DNA of 64,000 nt from SIG607 sp045646245 (lineage in GTDB: Bacteria; Bacillota; Clostridia; Oscillospirales; Acutalibacteraceae): NCBI GenBank assembly GCA_045646245.1, contig JAZRKJ010000083.1, positions 1-64,000 on the forward strand, read 5' to 3'. A model generated the notes under the pieces. That model was not told the origin of the DNA, searched no databases, and worked only from the letters and a program-made list of their open reading frames with translations. This document shows, in pieces, positions 1 to 7,881 of the stretch (positions within the stretch are counted from its first letter, which is position 1; each line of letters opens with the position of its first letter). The position numbers and the translations under genes were made by a program.

Positions 1-14
1 TCACTATCTTTTGC

Positions 15-43
15 AAAAAAACAAAGCCCCTTTCGGGACTTTG
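15..43 (-). terminator. Rho-independent terminator of the - strand gene pair
   Basis: Read on the - strand, a stem (CAAAG.CCC pairing with GGG.CTTTG, tetraloop GAAA, positions 22-43) is followed by seven Ts (15-21). It lies just beyond the end of the isomerase-like gene and is the natural stop for that - strand transcript. Confidence 0.75.
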
Positions 44-54
44 TCTACAGTCTG

Positions 55-80
55 AACCGTGAGAATTTTCTCACGGTTTT
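55..80. terminator. Perfect inverted repeat, possible + strand terminator
   Basis: AACCGTGAGAA (55-65) pairs with TTCTCACGGTT (68-78) and ends in a short T-rich stretch on the + strand. It sits between the - strand gene and its terminator, so it may end a + strand transcript arriving from outside the window or help stop the - strand one. Confidence 0.5.
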
Positions 81-86
81 ATTCTT

Positions 87-923
87 CTAAAAGTATTTTT
101 CAGCAATTTTTAATGTGCGTTGATAACAAGCTGTAAAGTATTCCTCTATTTTCATAGCGGAGTAAGCTTCACATTCTTTTCTGCCGAATTTATTATTTAT
201 TTTAACTTCGAAATTAAGAAAGGGGAGCGATTTTGCTTTTTTAAGACCTTTTACAATATTATCCCAGTCTGCTATACCGTCAAAGGGAAGTAAATGAAGG
301 TCGTCATAGTCTGAAATTTTGCCGTTTTTATCGCTTATGCTAAGGTTATCGTTAAGGTGGCACATAATAAGTCTGTCACCGAATTTTTCGGTTAAATTCT
401 CCATCGGGGAATAACATAATTCGTGACCGGAATCATAGCAAAATCCAACGTTTTCACTTTTGAAATTATCTAAAAGCGCGCTTAAAAATTCGGTTCCTTC
501 GGTGTTTTCCAATGCGACTCTAACGCCGTACTTTTCGGCAAGGGCAAAAATTTCACCGTAGTTTTCCAGTCCTTCTTTGGTTGGCGTATCGGTATAATCA
601 AAGCCTATCCAACAATGAATTACCATAACGGGTACGCTGTTTTCTTTACAGTCCTTAAGGCAAGAAATAAATTGTTCTTTCGACTTATTTACTGCCGTTT
701 TATCTTGGCTCCACATATCGGCGGCACCTCTGTACGGACCGTGAAAGGATTGAACGTAAAGTCCGTGTTCTCTTGCAAGGGAGCAAAGCTCTTTTAAGTT
801 TACGTCATTTTTCCATTCAAGAGAAACGGCTTTAAACCCGATTTTTGATACAAGCTTAATAGCTTCTTTAATTGAGACTCCTAAAGCGCTTCCTAAAGAA
901 ATACCTATTTTTTCTTTAAACAT
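87..923 (-). CDS. Sugar phosphate isomerase/epimerase-like TIM-barrel protein
   Basis: 278 aa, the usual length for the xylose isomerase-like/AP endonuclease 2 TIM-barrel family. Visible family elements in order are HGPYRG near residue 60, VIHCW near 100, ALENTEG near 137, YDSGHE near 163, CHLND near 190, PFDG near 213 and FEVK near 240. The Glu, Asp, His and Glu residues at strand ends are the usual divalent-metal ligands of this fold. These proteins isomerise or epimerise sugars or inositol derivatives in the cytoplasm; the substrate cannot be read from sequence. It follows tcdA by 19 nt on the same strand with AAGGAAGG upstream of its ATG, so the two are probably co-transcribed. Confidence 0.8.
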   Translation of the reverse strand: MFKEKIGISLGSALGVSIKEAIKLVSKIGFKAVSLEWKNDVNLKELCSLAREHGLYVQSFHGPYRGAADMWSQDKTAVNKSKEQFISCLKDCKENSVPVMVIHCWIGFDYTDTPTKEGLENYGEIFALAEKYGVRVALENTEGTEFLSALLDNFKSENVGFCYDSGHELCYSPMENLTEKFGDRLIMCHLNDNLSISDKNGKISDYDDLHLLPFDGIADWDNIVKGLKKAKSLPFLNFEVKINNKFGRKECEAYSAMKIEEYFTACYQRTLKIAEKYF

Positions 924-942
924 AGTTAAGAAAGCCTTCCTT

Positions 943-1623
943 TTAAGAATTTATAATATCTTTAATAATTTCACCCGCCATAATAAGCCCGACGGTGCTC
1001 GGCACAAAGGAAAGACTTCCGGGCGGAGTCAGGCGAACAGCGGGAATTTCTTCGGAATAAACGCATTTAAGCTTTTTGATTCCTCTTTTTTTAAGCTCTG
1101 AACGAATCACCTTTGCAAGGGGACATACGCTTGTTTTGTAGATGTCAGCTACCTTAAAGGCGGTTGGATCAAGCTTATTTCCTGCTCCCATTGCGCTTAT
1201 AATCGGAGTGCCGCAAGCGGTGGCATTTTCAATTAAGCACAGCTTTGACGATACGCTGTCAATTGCGTCGGCAACGTAGTCATAAGCGGATAAATCAAAA
1301 TGATTTTCGGTGTCTTTGCCGTAAAAAATCGGAAAAACCTCTATCTTCAAATCGGGGTTGATATCATGAAAGCGTTCCTTTAAAACGTCAACCTTGCGTT
1401 TGCCTACCGTACTTTGCAAAGCGGCGATTTGACGGTTGATATTAGAAACCGAAACAGTGTCGAAATCAATAAGGTCAATGCTTCCTATTCCTGCTCTTAT
1501 AAGCGCTTCGGCTAAGTGACCGCCGACTCCGCCAATGCCGAAAACCGCAACTTTGCAGTTAACGAGTTTATTTACGCCGTCTTCTCCCAAAAGTGAAGCG
1601 GTGCGTGAAAATTCTTCTTTCAT
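943..1623 (-). CDS. tcdA: tRNA threonylcarbamoyladenosine dehydratase (ThiF/E1-like)
   Basis: TcdA cyclises t6A37 of tRNA to ct6A using ATP. The Rossmann nucleotide loop GIGGVGG lies near residue 30, followed by DFDTVSVSNINRQ, the E1-type ATP-binding segment, and a C-terminal PGS..VP stretch seen in YgdL/CsdL proteins. I chose the ATG at 1623 because GAGGAG lies 9 nt upstream and the product then begins MKEEFSRTASLLGEDG, as TcdA homologues do; an in-frame TTG at 1680 would add 19 residues but lacks a ribosome site. At 226 aa it is somewhat short for the family. It is divergent from the copper operon and has its own promoter-like sequence. Confidence 0.85.
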   Translation of the reverse strand: MKEEFSRTASLLGEDGVNKLVNCKVAVFGIGGVGGHLAEALIRAGIGSIDLIDFDTVSVSNINRQIAALQSTVGKRKVDVLKERFHDINPDLKIEVFPIFYGKDTENHFDLSAYDYVADAIDSVSSKLCLIENATACGTPIISAMGAGNKLDPTAFKVADIYKTSVCPLAKVIRSELKKRGIKKLKCVYSEEIPAVRLTPPGSLSFVPSTVGLIMAGEIIKDIINS

Positions 1624-1648
1624 ATTTTTCAGCTCCTCAGGTGCTTTA

Positions 1649-1677
1649 ATATTACTATAACCTGTAATACTTTTCAA
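1649..1677 (-). promoter_or_regulatory. Putative sigma-A promoter of tcdA
   Basis: On the - strand TTGAAA (1677-1672), a 17-nt spacer, then TAATAT (1654-1649), 26 nt upstream of the chosen ATG. The -10 is a weak match, so this is a moderate call. Confidence 0.45.
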
Positions 1678-1687
1678 CAAGTTTTTA

Positions 1688-1716
1688 TTGACATATACCC
1701 CTTGGGGGTATATAAT
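1688..1716 (+). promoter_or_regulatory. Consensus promoter with overlapping CsoR-type operator
   Basis: TTGACA (1688-1693) and TATAAT (1711-1716) are exact consensus with a 17-nt spacer. The spacer is almost filled by a near-palindrome, TATACCCCT.GGGGGTATA (1694-1712), which matches the G/C-tract inverted repeats bound by CsoR-family copper repressors. Apo-repressor bound here would block RNA polymerase; Cu(I) should release it. The adjacent gene encodes a CsoR homologue, so autoregulation is the expected arrangement. Confidence 0.88.
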
Positions 1717-1740
1717 TTGTTGTAAGAAAGAGGTGGATTT

Positions 1741-2037
1741 ATGAGCGAAAACTGTAACTGTAAAATTAAAATACGTGAAAAGGATGAATATACCGCTTTA
1801 ATAAACCGTCTTAACCGTATTGAAGGGCAAATACGAGGAATAAAGGGTATGGTGGAAAAGGATGCATACTGTACGGATATTATCATTCAGGTATCCGCTG
1901 TTACTGCGGCGCTGAATTCTTTTAACCGTGAGCTTCTTTCTTCACATATCAGAGGTTGTGTTACTAATGATATTAAAGCCGGAAAAGAAGAAACGGTGGA
2001 TGAACTAATCACCACCTTAGGGAAGTTGATGAAATGA
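1741..2037 (+). CDS. csoR: CsoR-family copper-sensing repressor
   Basis: 98 aa, the all-helical DUF156 fold. The Cu(I) ligands fit CsoR: Cys44, His69 and Cys73, with the same 25- and 4-residue spacing as Cys36/His61/Cys65 of the Mycobacterium tuberculosis protein. The family core (LINRLNRIEGQIRGI) spans residues 20-34. Two extra cysteines (5 and 7) lie in the N-terminal tail. GAGGTGG precedes the ATG by 4 nt. The stop overlaps the copA start by ATGA, so the repressor and pump are translationally coupled. The operator-like repeat in the promoter supports copper sensing rather than RcnR- or CstR-type function. Confidence 0.92.
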   Translation: MSENCNCKIKIREKDEYTALINRLNRIEGQIRGIKGMVEKDAYCTDIIIQVSAVTAALNSFNRELLSSHIRGCVTNDIKAGKEETVDELITTLGKLMK

Positions 2038-4499
2038 AAAAATTTACTGTAACCGGAATGAGCTGCGCTGCTTGCAGCGCAAGGGTTGAAAAGGCTGTCG
2101 GTTCTTTAAACGGTGTGGAAAACTGCAACGTGAATTTGCTTACCAATTCTATGACTGTAGAAGGTTCTTTAAGCGACCGAGAAGTCATAACAGCCGTTGA
2201 AAAAGCCGGCTACGGCGCTTTCAGGGAAGGCGAAAAAAAGGAAAAGGGAGATACTTTAAAGGATACCGAAACTCCCGTTCTTTTAAAACGTCTTTTTTCG
2301 TCCGTATTTTTTTTGGCGTTGCTTATGTATATTTCAATGGGCCACGTTATGTGGGGGCTGCCCGTACCTGCCTTTTTAAACCGAAACCATTTAGCCGTTG
2401 CTTTGTTGGAGCTTTTGCTTACTGTAACGGTTATGGTAATAAACCAGAAATTCTTTATAAACGGCTTTAAAGGCGCTTTAAAGGGCGCGCCCAATATGGA
2501 TACGCTTGTGGCGTTAGGCTCCTCTGCAGCTTTTGTGTATAGCCTTTATGAAACCTTTTTAATGACAGCAGATGGGAATGGAATGCACCTTCATAACCTT
2601 TATTTTGAATCCTCTGCAATGATACTTACTCTTATTACCGTGGGTAAAACCTTGGAAGCAAAAAGTAAAGGGAAGACCACCTCTGCATTAAAGGGACTTA
2701 TGAATCTTTCACCGAAAACCGCAACTGTTATAAGGGACGGAAAAGAAGTAACCGTTAACGTAACGGAGGTTAAAGTAGGGGACTTGTTTATTGTTAAAGC
2801 GGGAGAAAGCATACCGGTTGACGCTGTAATTGAAGAAGGAATTTGTTCGGTGGACGAATCTGCGCTTACAGGCGAAAGCATACCGGTTGACAAGGCAGAA
2901 AACGATACCGTTTGTGCGGCTTGTATTGTGAAATCGGGATTTATAAAATGCAGAGCGCAAAGAGTCGGGGAAGATACCACTATTTCAAAAATAATTAAAA
3001 TGGTAAGCGACGCCGCTTCATCCAAGGCGCCTATTGCAAGAATTGCCGATAAAGTATCTTCATATTTCGTGCCGACAGTTATGGGTATTGCCGTTATCAC
3101 CACCGTTGTTTGGCTTGCTGTGGGTCAAAGTGTCGGTTACGCTTTGGCAAGGGGAATTTCGGTATTGGTTATCAGTTGCCCTTGCGCTTTAGGACTTGCA
3201 ACCCCCGTTGCCATAATGGTTGGAAGCGGTGTGGGCGCAAAGAAGGGTATTTTATTTAAAACCGCTTCAGTCCTTGAAGAAACAGGAAAAACCAATATTG
3301 TCGTTATGGATAAAACCGGTACTTTAACAAGCGGGTTACCCAAAGTGACCGATATTTTATCAAAGGATTATAAGAGACTTTTATTACTTGCCGCTTCTCT
3401 TGAGAAAAAAAGTGAACATCCGCTTTCTCTTGCTATAACCGCAAAGGCGAAAGAGGAAGAAATAATCCTTATGGAAACCGAAAATTTTGCCACACACACG
3501 GGCAAAGGTGTTACTGCCTTAATTGACGGCAAGCTTATCGCGGGAGGTAAAGTGGATTTTATTAAAAAATACTGTGAGTTAAATGAAAGCGACTTAAAAG
3601 AAGCTGGCAAACTGGCAGAAATGGGTAAAACTCCATTGTTTTTTTCTTTTGACGGTGAACTGCTGGGAATTATTGCGGTTGCTGATACGTTAAAACCCGA
3701 GGCTGTTAAAACGGTTGAAACCCTTAAGAAAATGGGAATACGCGTAGTTATGCTTACGGGAGATAACCGTCTTGCCGCAAAAGCTATCGGAAAAGAAGCG
3801 GGTATAGAAGAGGTTATTGCTGAAGTTTTGCCCGACGAAAAAGAAAGAAGCATAAGAATGCTTAAAAGCGAAGGCAAGGTTATGATGGTTGGTGACGGAA
3901 TTAACGACGCTCCTGCTCTTGCCGTTGCCGATACGGGGGTAGCCGTAGCGAACGGTACCGATATTGCTGCCGATTCAGCGGACATTGTGCTTATGAATGA
4001 TTCTTTACGTGACATTCCCGCCGCCGTAAATTTAAGCAGAGCGACTCTTAAGAATATAAAAGAAAATCTTTTTTGGGCGTTTTTGTACAATTCCTTGGGA
4101 ATACCCCTTGCCGCAGGCGCTTTTATATCCTTGCTTGGTTGGGAGCTTAACCCGATGTTCGGCGCGGCGGCAATGAGCCTTTCAAGCTTTTGCGTTATAA
4201 CAAACGCTTTAAGACTTAATGTCGTAAATATTTATAAACCCAAGTTTAGTAAAATAAAAAAGAATAAGGAGAAAGTGAAAATGAAAAAAATAATGAAAAT
4301 TGAAGGAATGATGTGTCCTCACTGCGAAGCAAGAGTTAAAACCGTTCTTAGCGAAACCGAAGGTGTTGAAAGCGCCGAAGTCAGCCATAAAGACGGTACT
4401 GCAATATTAATTTTAAAAGACAACCTTGCCGATGAAATTTTAAAGAATACAGTGGAAAATGCAGGATATAAAGTCCTTTCTATTGACATTGAACCGTAA
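2034..4499 (+). CDS. copA: Copper-exporting P1B-type ATPase with N- and C-terminal HMA domains
   Basis: 821 aa. Order of parts: HMA domain with CAAC at 11-14; membrane helices; actuator with TGES; the Cu-translocating CPC (Cys382-Pro-Cys384); phosphorylated Asp426 in DKTGT; the SEHP motif; GDGINDAPAL hinge; last helices; then a second HMA domain (residues ~750-821) with CPHC. Together these specify Cu(I) export from the cytoplasm. The C-terminal domain has the length and sequence of a free CopZ chaperone, and its first ATG (4281) is preceded by AAGGAG at 9 nt, so the domain may also be made alone. A lysine-rich linker (KIKKNKEKVK) joins it to the pump. Confidence 0.95.
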   Translation: MKKFTVTGMSCAACSARVEKAVGSLNGVENCNVNLLTNSMTVEGSLSDREVITAVEKAGYGAFREGEKKEKGDTLKDTETPVLLKRLFSSVFFLALLMYISMGHVMWGLPVPAFLNRNHLAVALLELLLTVTVMVINQKFFINGFKGALKGAPNMDTLVALGSSAAFVYSLYETFLMTADGNGMHLHNLYFESSAMILTLITVGKTLEAKSKGKTTSALKGLMNLSPKTATVIRDGKEVTVNVTEVKVGDLFIVKAGESIPVDAVIEEGICSVDESALTGESIPVDKAENDTVCAACIVKSGFIKCRAQRVGEDTTISKIIKMVSDAASSKAPIARIADKVSSYFVPTVMGIAVITTVVWLAVGQSVGYALARGISVLVISCPCALGLATPVAIMVGSGVGAKKGILFKTASVLEETGKTNIVVMDKTGTLTSGLPKVTDILSKDYKRLLLLAASLEKKSEHPLSLAITAKAKEEEIILMETENFATHTGKGVTALIDGKLIAGGKVDFIKKYCELNESDLKEAGKLAEMGKTPLFFSFDGELLGIIAVADTLKPEAVKTVETLKKMGIRVVMLTGDNRLAAKAIGKEAGIEEVIAEVLPDEKERSIRMLKSEGKVMMVGDGINDAPALAVADTGVAVANGTDIAADSADIVLMNDSLRDIPAAVNLSRATLKNIKENLFWAFLYNSLGIPLAAGAFISLLGWELNPMFGAAAMSLSSFCVITNALRLNVVNIYKPKFSKIKKNKEKVKMKKIMKIEGMMCPHCEARVKTVLSETEGVESAEVSHKDGTAILILKDNLADEILKNTVENAGYKVLSIDIEP
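4266..4283 (+). promoter_or_regulatory. Internal in-frame Shine-Dalgarno and start for a CopZ-like product
   Basis: AAGGAG at 4266-4271 is followed after 9 nt by ATG at 4281, in frame with copA (codon 750). Initiation here would give a 72-aa free copper chaperone (4281-4499) with a CPHC site. The site could also be a relic of a separate copZ that became fused when an intervening stop was lost. The sequence alone does not say which is true. Confidence 0.5.
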
Positions 4500-4512
4500 T
4501 ATAAAGTAAAAT
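4483..4512 (+). promoter_or_regulatory. Putative promoter of the cysK-luxS unit
   Basis: TTGACA (4483-4488), an 18-nt spacer and TAAAAT (4507-4512). The -35 lies in the last codons of copA. It would allow cysK and luxS to be expressed independently of copper. Confidence 0.55.
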
Positions 4513-4535
4513 AGTACCGAAACGAGGTATTTGTT

Positions 4536-5456
4536 ATGAAAGTATACGGTGATATAAGCGCTCTTATAGGCGGCACTCCATTGCTGTGCGTCAGCGATTA
4601 TACAGGGGAAGCATTGCCTTCTAATATTTACGCAAAGCTTGAATATTTAAACCCTGCGGGTAGTGTGAAAGACAGAGCCGCTCTTTATATGATAGAACAA
4701 GCCGAAAAGGACGGTAAATTAAAGCAGGGAAGCGTTATAATTGAACCAACCAGCGGAAATACGGGTATAGGTCTTGCCGCTATAGCCGCTTCAAGAGGTT
4801 ATAAAGTTATTCTTACAATGCCCGAAACAATGAGCGTTGAAAGAAGAAAACTTCTTGCCGCTTACGGCGCCGAAATCGTCCTTACAAAGGGCGAAAAGGG
4901 TATGAAAGGCGCAATTGAGGAAGCGAAAAAAATTGCCAAAGAAACTGAAAACAGTTTTATTGCAGGGCAGTTCACCAACCCCGCTAACGTATTAGCTCAC
5001 TATAACACCACAGGCCCCGAAATATACAGCGACCTTGACGGTAATGTGGATGTTTTCGTTGCGGGTGTGGGTACGGGCGGAACCCTTACCGGTGTTGCAA
5101 AGTATTTAAAAGAACAAAAAGAAAATGTAGAAATAATTGCGGTTGAGCCGTCGGATTCTCCGTTGCTTTCAAAGGGTGTTGCCGGGGCTCATCCATTGCA
5201 GGGAATAGGCGCAAACTTTGTTCCCGAAATACTTGACAGAAGCTTAATTGATGAAGTTGTTACCGTTTCGGGAGAGCAAGCTTTTTGTTCGGCAAGAAGT
5301 CTTGCGAAAAATAAAGGTATACTTGTAGGTATATCTTCGGGAGCGGCGCTTTTTGCCGCAAGTGAAATTGCAAAAAGAAAAGAATATTACGGCAAAAATA
5401 TAGTGGTACTCTTGCCCGACACAGGGGACAGATACCTTTCTACTTCTTTGTTTTAA
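4536..5456 (+). CDS. cysK: Cysteine synthase (O-acetylserine sulfhydrylase)
   Basis: 306 aa, full length for the fold-type II PLP family. It joins O-acetylserine and sulfide to make cysteine. The PLP lysine is Lys45 in SVKDR; the substrate loop is TSGNTG near residue 70; the phosphate-binding GTGGT lies near 177; GISSGA near 265 is the conserved C-terminal PLP-contacting segment. No C-terminal regulatory domain is present, which argues against cystathionine beta-synthase. It is followed by luxS after 9 nt, linking cysteine synthesis with homocysteine release. Confidence 0.93.
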   Translation: MKVYGDISALIGGTPLLCVSDYTGEALPSNIYAKLEYLNPAGSVKDRAALYMIEQAEKDGKLKQGSVIIEPTSGNTGIGLAAIAASRGYKVILTMPETMSVERRKLLAAYGAEIVLTKGEKGMKGAIEEAKKIAKETENSFIAGQFTNPANVLAHYNTTGPEIYSDLDGNVDVFVAGVGTGGTLTGVAKYLKEQKENVEIIAVEPSDSPLLSKGVAGAHPLQGIGANFVPEILDRSLIDEVVTVSGEQAFCSARSLAKNKGILVGISSGAALFAASEIAKRKEYYGKNIVVLLPDTGDRYLSTSLF

Positions 5457-5465
5457 GGTGATTTT

Positions 5466-5921
5466 ATGAAAAGAATTGCTTCCTTTACGGTTGACCACGA
5501 TAAACTGGAAAAAGGTATGTACGTTTCCCGTATTGACGGTGACGTAATTACCTACGATATACGAATGAAAAAGCCTAACGGCGGAGATTATCTTACTAAC
5601 GGCGCTATGCACACCTTTGAGCATCTTTTTGCCACTTACGTCAGAAATACCCGCTTTTCGGATAACGTAATTTACGTTGGCCCAATGGGTTGCAGAACGG
5701 GTTTCTATCTTCTTATGAGAGATAAAGTTTCGGTGGAGGAAACAATTGAGCTTGTCAAAGAAGCCTTTGCTTTTATTAAGGATTTTGAAGGTAAAATTCC
5801 GGGTACCGAAAGAAAAGAATGCGGAAATTACCTTGAACACGACTTGAAGGGTGCAAAGGAAAGCGCCCGTGATATTCTGGCGGTTCTTGCCGATTGGCAT
5901 GAAGCCGATACTAAATATTAG
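5466..5921 (+). CDS. luxS: S-ribosylhomocysteine lyase (AI-2 synthase)
   Basis: 151 aa, the standard LuxS length. It cleaves S-ribosylhomocysteine to homocysteine and DPD, the precursor of autoinducer-2. The metal ligands His49 and His53 (HTFEH) and Cys119 are present, as is the catalytic Cys76 in MGCRTGFY. AAGGTGA lies 4 nt before the ATG. Its partner enzyme, an MtnN-like nucleosidase, is encoded at 29440, so the two-step SAH detoxification route is complete in this window. Confidence 0.96.
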   Translation: MKRIASFTVDHDKLEKGMYVSRIDGDVITYDIRMKKPNGGDYLTNGAMHTFEHLFATYVRNTRFSDNVIYVGPMGCRTGFYLLMRDKVSVEETIELVKEAFAFIKDFEGKIPGTERKECGNYLEHDLKGAKESARDILAVLADWHEADTKY

Positions 5922-5930
5922 GAGGAAATT

Positions 5931-6275
5931 ATGGTAACTGTTATTTGTCTGTTTTTTCCGGCGGTTATATCTCTTTTTATTTATGATTCACTGCTTAAAA
6001 AATCTTTAAGTAAAAGAAAACTCCTTTTCTTCTTTTGCATTAATACGGTGGTTATAAACGGAATTTGCTTTGCTGTTAAATCTTTTATACTCTCTACCGG
6101 AAGGGAAGCTCTTTATAATCTTTATACCGATATGACGCCCGATGTTGCCGTCAGGTATCTTATTATGGCAATACCCGTTTGCATTGTGCTGGGCATCGGA
6201 GAAGTTTTTTTATCTAAAAATGTAAAGGTGACGGTTAGTGATGAAAACGAAAACCAAAACGACCAAAAAGAATAA
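5931..6275 (+). CDS. Small membrane protein of unknown function
   Basis: 114 aa with about three hydrophobic stretches (residues 1-20, 32-52 and 76-92) and a polar acidic tail. AGGAGG sits just upstream of its ATG, so it is translated. Its last 35 bases overlap the start of the LTA-synthase-like gene, which suggests coupled translation and perhaps an accessory role at the membrane. I recognise no family. Confidence 0.7.
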   Translation: MVTVICLFFPAVISLFIYDSLLKKSLSKRKLLFFFCINTVVINGICFAVKSFILSTGREALYNLYTDMTPDVAVRYLIMAIPVCIVLGIGEVFLSKNVKVTVSDENENQNDQKE

Positions 6276-7773
6276 GCGTTATATTCCTCTTAAGATTCTT
6301 TGCGGGTTGCTTATTTTTGTAGGCGCGCTTTGTTTATTTTCGGCAAACTGGTATATAACCGTTTACGGTGACTTAGGGTTTGATTCTATTCTTTACACCC
6401 TTTTTAACGGTCTTGGAGGCGTTCAAGGCGGTCTTTTAACAGATTATGCTTTAAAAGGCATTCTTCCTACCTTGCTGGTTACCGCATTGGGTACTTTTCT
6501 TCTTTTTTACAAATCCAAAAAGCAACTGAAAATAAGCTTTAAAGATAAAAAAGAATTTAGAATTTTTCCCTTTTACAAAACCGTTTCCCTCTTGGTTTCG
6601 GCTGTGCTTTTTTTAACCATGACCTTTACCGCTGCCGATAAAGTCAGACTTTTTGAGTATGTTAAAAACAGCACCAGTCAAACAAAGCTTTACGATGAAA
6701 AGTACGTAGACCCCCTTACTGCCGAAATAAAATTTCCGGAAAAAAAGAGAAATCTTATATATATTTACCTTGAGTCAATGGAAACAACTTTTTTTGGTGA
6801 AGAACAGGGAGGTGCGTTGCCCCAAAACGTAATTCCCGAACTTTACGCTTTAGGTAAGGAAAACGTAAACTTTTCCCACAACGGCGAAGTAGGCGGCTTT
6901 ATGTCAACTGACGGTGCAAGCTGGACTATGGGTGCTCTTGTTGCTCAGTCTTCGGGCATTCCTCTTAAAATTCCTTCTAACTTTGCCGAAAATTCTTACG
7001 GTAAGGAAACCTTCTTAAAGGGTGCTGCCGGTATAACCAATATCCTTAAAAATGAAGGCTATCACCAAGTTTTACTTTTCGGATCGGATGCCTCTTTTGC
7101 TAACCGTGATAAGTATTATCTCGACCACGGAATAGACAGGATATACGACTATTATACCGCTAAAGATGACAAAATAATTCCCGATGATTATTTTGCTTGG
7201 TGGGGTATGGAGGATAAGAAATTATTCGACTATGCAAAGAAAATACTGTCTGAAATATCAAAGGGCGATAAACCCTTTGCTTTCACGACCTTAACGGTTG
7301 ATACTCACCATATCGACGGCTATAAATGTGAATATTGCGGCAGCAGATTCGAAGAACAGTACGAAAACGTTTTATCCTGTTCTTCCCGACAGGTTTACGA
7401 TTTTATAGAATGGATAAAGGAACAGCCTTTCTATGAGGATACCTCCATTGTTGTTGTAGGTGACCACCTTACAATGGATTGGGGTTATATTAACCGAAAC
7501 GTTGATGAAAATTATACCCGTCACGTATATAACTGCTTCATAAATTCTTCCGTAGAACCGGTAAATAACGAATACAGGATATTTACCGCTATGGATATGT
7601 TCCCGTCAACCCTTGCTTCTCTCGGTTGTCAAATTAAGGGTGAAAGACTGGGATTGGGCACTAATATGTTTTCTGCGGTTCCAACGTTAGCGGAAGAAAT
7701 GGGATACGATACTTTCAGAGATGAAATGAATAAAAATTCTGCTAAATATACTATGGATTTTATGTTGAGTTGA
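6241..7773 (+). CDS. LTA synthase/phosphoglycerol transferase family protein
   Basis: 510 aa. Three N-terminal membrane segments (about residues 15-35, 70-90 and 115-135) are followed by an extracellular sulfatase-like domain. Family elements are YLESMETT, the STDGASWTMGAL region holding the candidate nucleophilic Thr, LTVDTHHIDGY and GDHLTMDW. Such enzymes move glycerol phosphate from phosphatidylglycerol to a polymer or glycan. LtaS proper has five helices, so the shorter anchor points to a related MdoB/LtaS-type transferase rather than proven LTA synthase. AAGGTGA lies 9 nt upstream of ATG 6241; a GTG at 6238 is an equally placed alternative. Confidence 0.82.
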   Translation: MKTKTKTTKKNKRYIPLKILCGLLIFVGALCLFSANWYITVYGDLGFDSILYTLFNGLGGVQGGLLTDYALKGILPTLLVTALGTFLLFYKSKKQLKISFKDKKEFRIFPFYKTVSLLVSAVLFLTMTFTAADKVRLFEYVKNSTSQTKLYDEKYVDPLTAEIKFPEKKRNLIYIYLESMETTFFGEEQGGALPQNVIPELYALGKENVNFSHNGEVGGFMSTDGASWTMGALVAQSSGIPLKIPSNFAENSYGKETFLKGAAGITNILKNEGYHQVLLFGSDASFANRDKYYLDHGIDRIYDYYTAKDDKIIPDDYFAWWGMEDKKLFDYAKKILSEISKGDKPFAFTTLTVDTHHIDGYKCEYCGSRFEEQYENVLSCSSRQVYDFIEWIKEQPFYEDTSIVVVGDHLTMDWGYINRNVDENYTRHVYNCFINSSVEPVNNEYRIFTAMDMFPSTLASLGCQIKGERLGLGTNMFSAVPTLAEEMGYDTFRDEMNKNSAKYTMDFMLS

Positions 7774-7778
7774 TTAGA

Positions 7779-7809
7779 AAATCGTCCGAAATTTTCGGGC
7801 GATTTTTTT
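7779..7809 (+). terminator. Rho-independent terminator after the LTA-synthase-like gene
   Basis: AAATCGTCCGAAA pairs with TTTCGGGCGATTT (one G-T pair) and runs into a seven-T tract. It closes the cysK-to-transferase unit. Confidence 0.85.
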
Positions 7810-7821
7810 GCGTCTTGCACC

Positions 7822-7850
7822 TTGAATTATTTATAAATATATAGTATAAT
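7822..7850 (+). promoter_or_regulatory. Promoter of the miaB unit
   Basis: TTGAAT (7822-7827), 17-nt spacer, TATAAT (7845-7850). Transcription would start near 7857, almost on the ATG at 7861. This supports initiation of translation at the TTG at 7882 instead, which leaves room for the AAAGGAG at 7867-7873. Confidence 0.75.
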
Positions 7851-7881
7851 AATTCTATCTATGCAAAAAGGAGTTTGTCTT

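Noticed and set aside
2034..2200. E. coli-type programmed frameshift after the first HMA domain of copA
   Set aside because: I see no slippery A/T run with a following stop or pseudoknot at the end of the first domain; the internal start at 4281 is the better candidate for a free chaperone.
3368..4090. 240-codon - strand frame opposite copA
   Set aside because: Ser/Ala/Ile-rich antisense translation of the ATPase core; no family match and no ribosome site.
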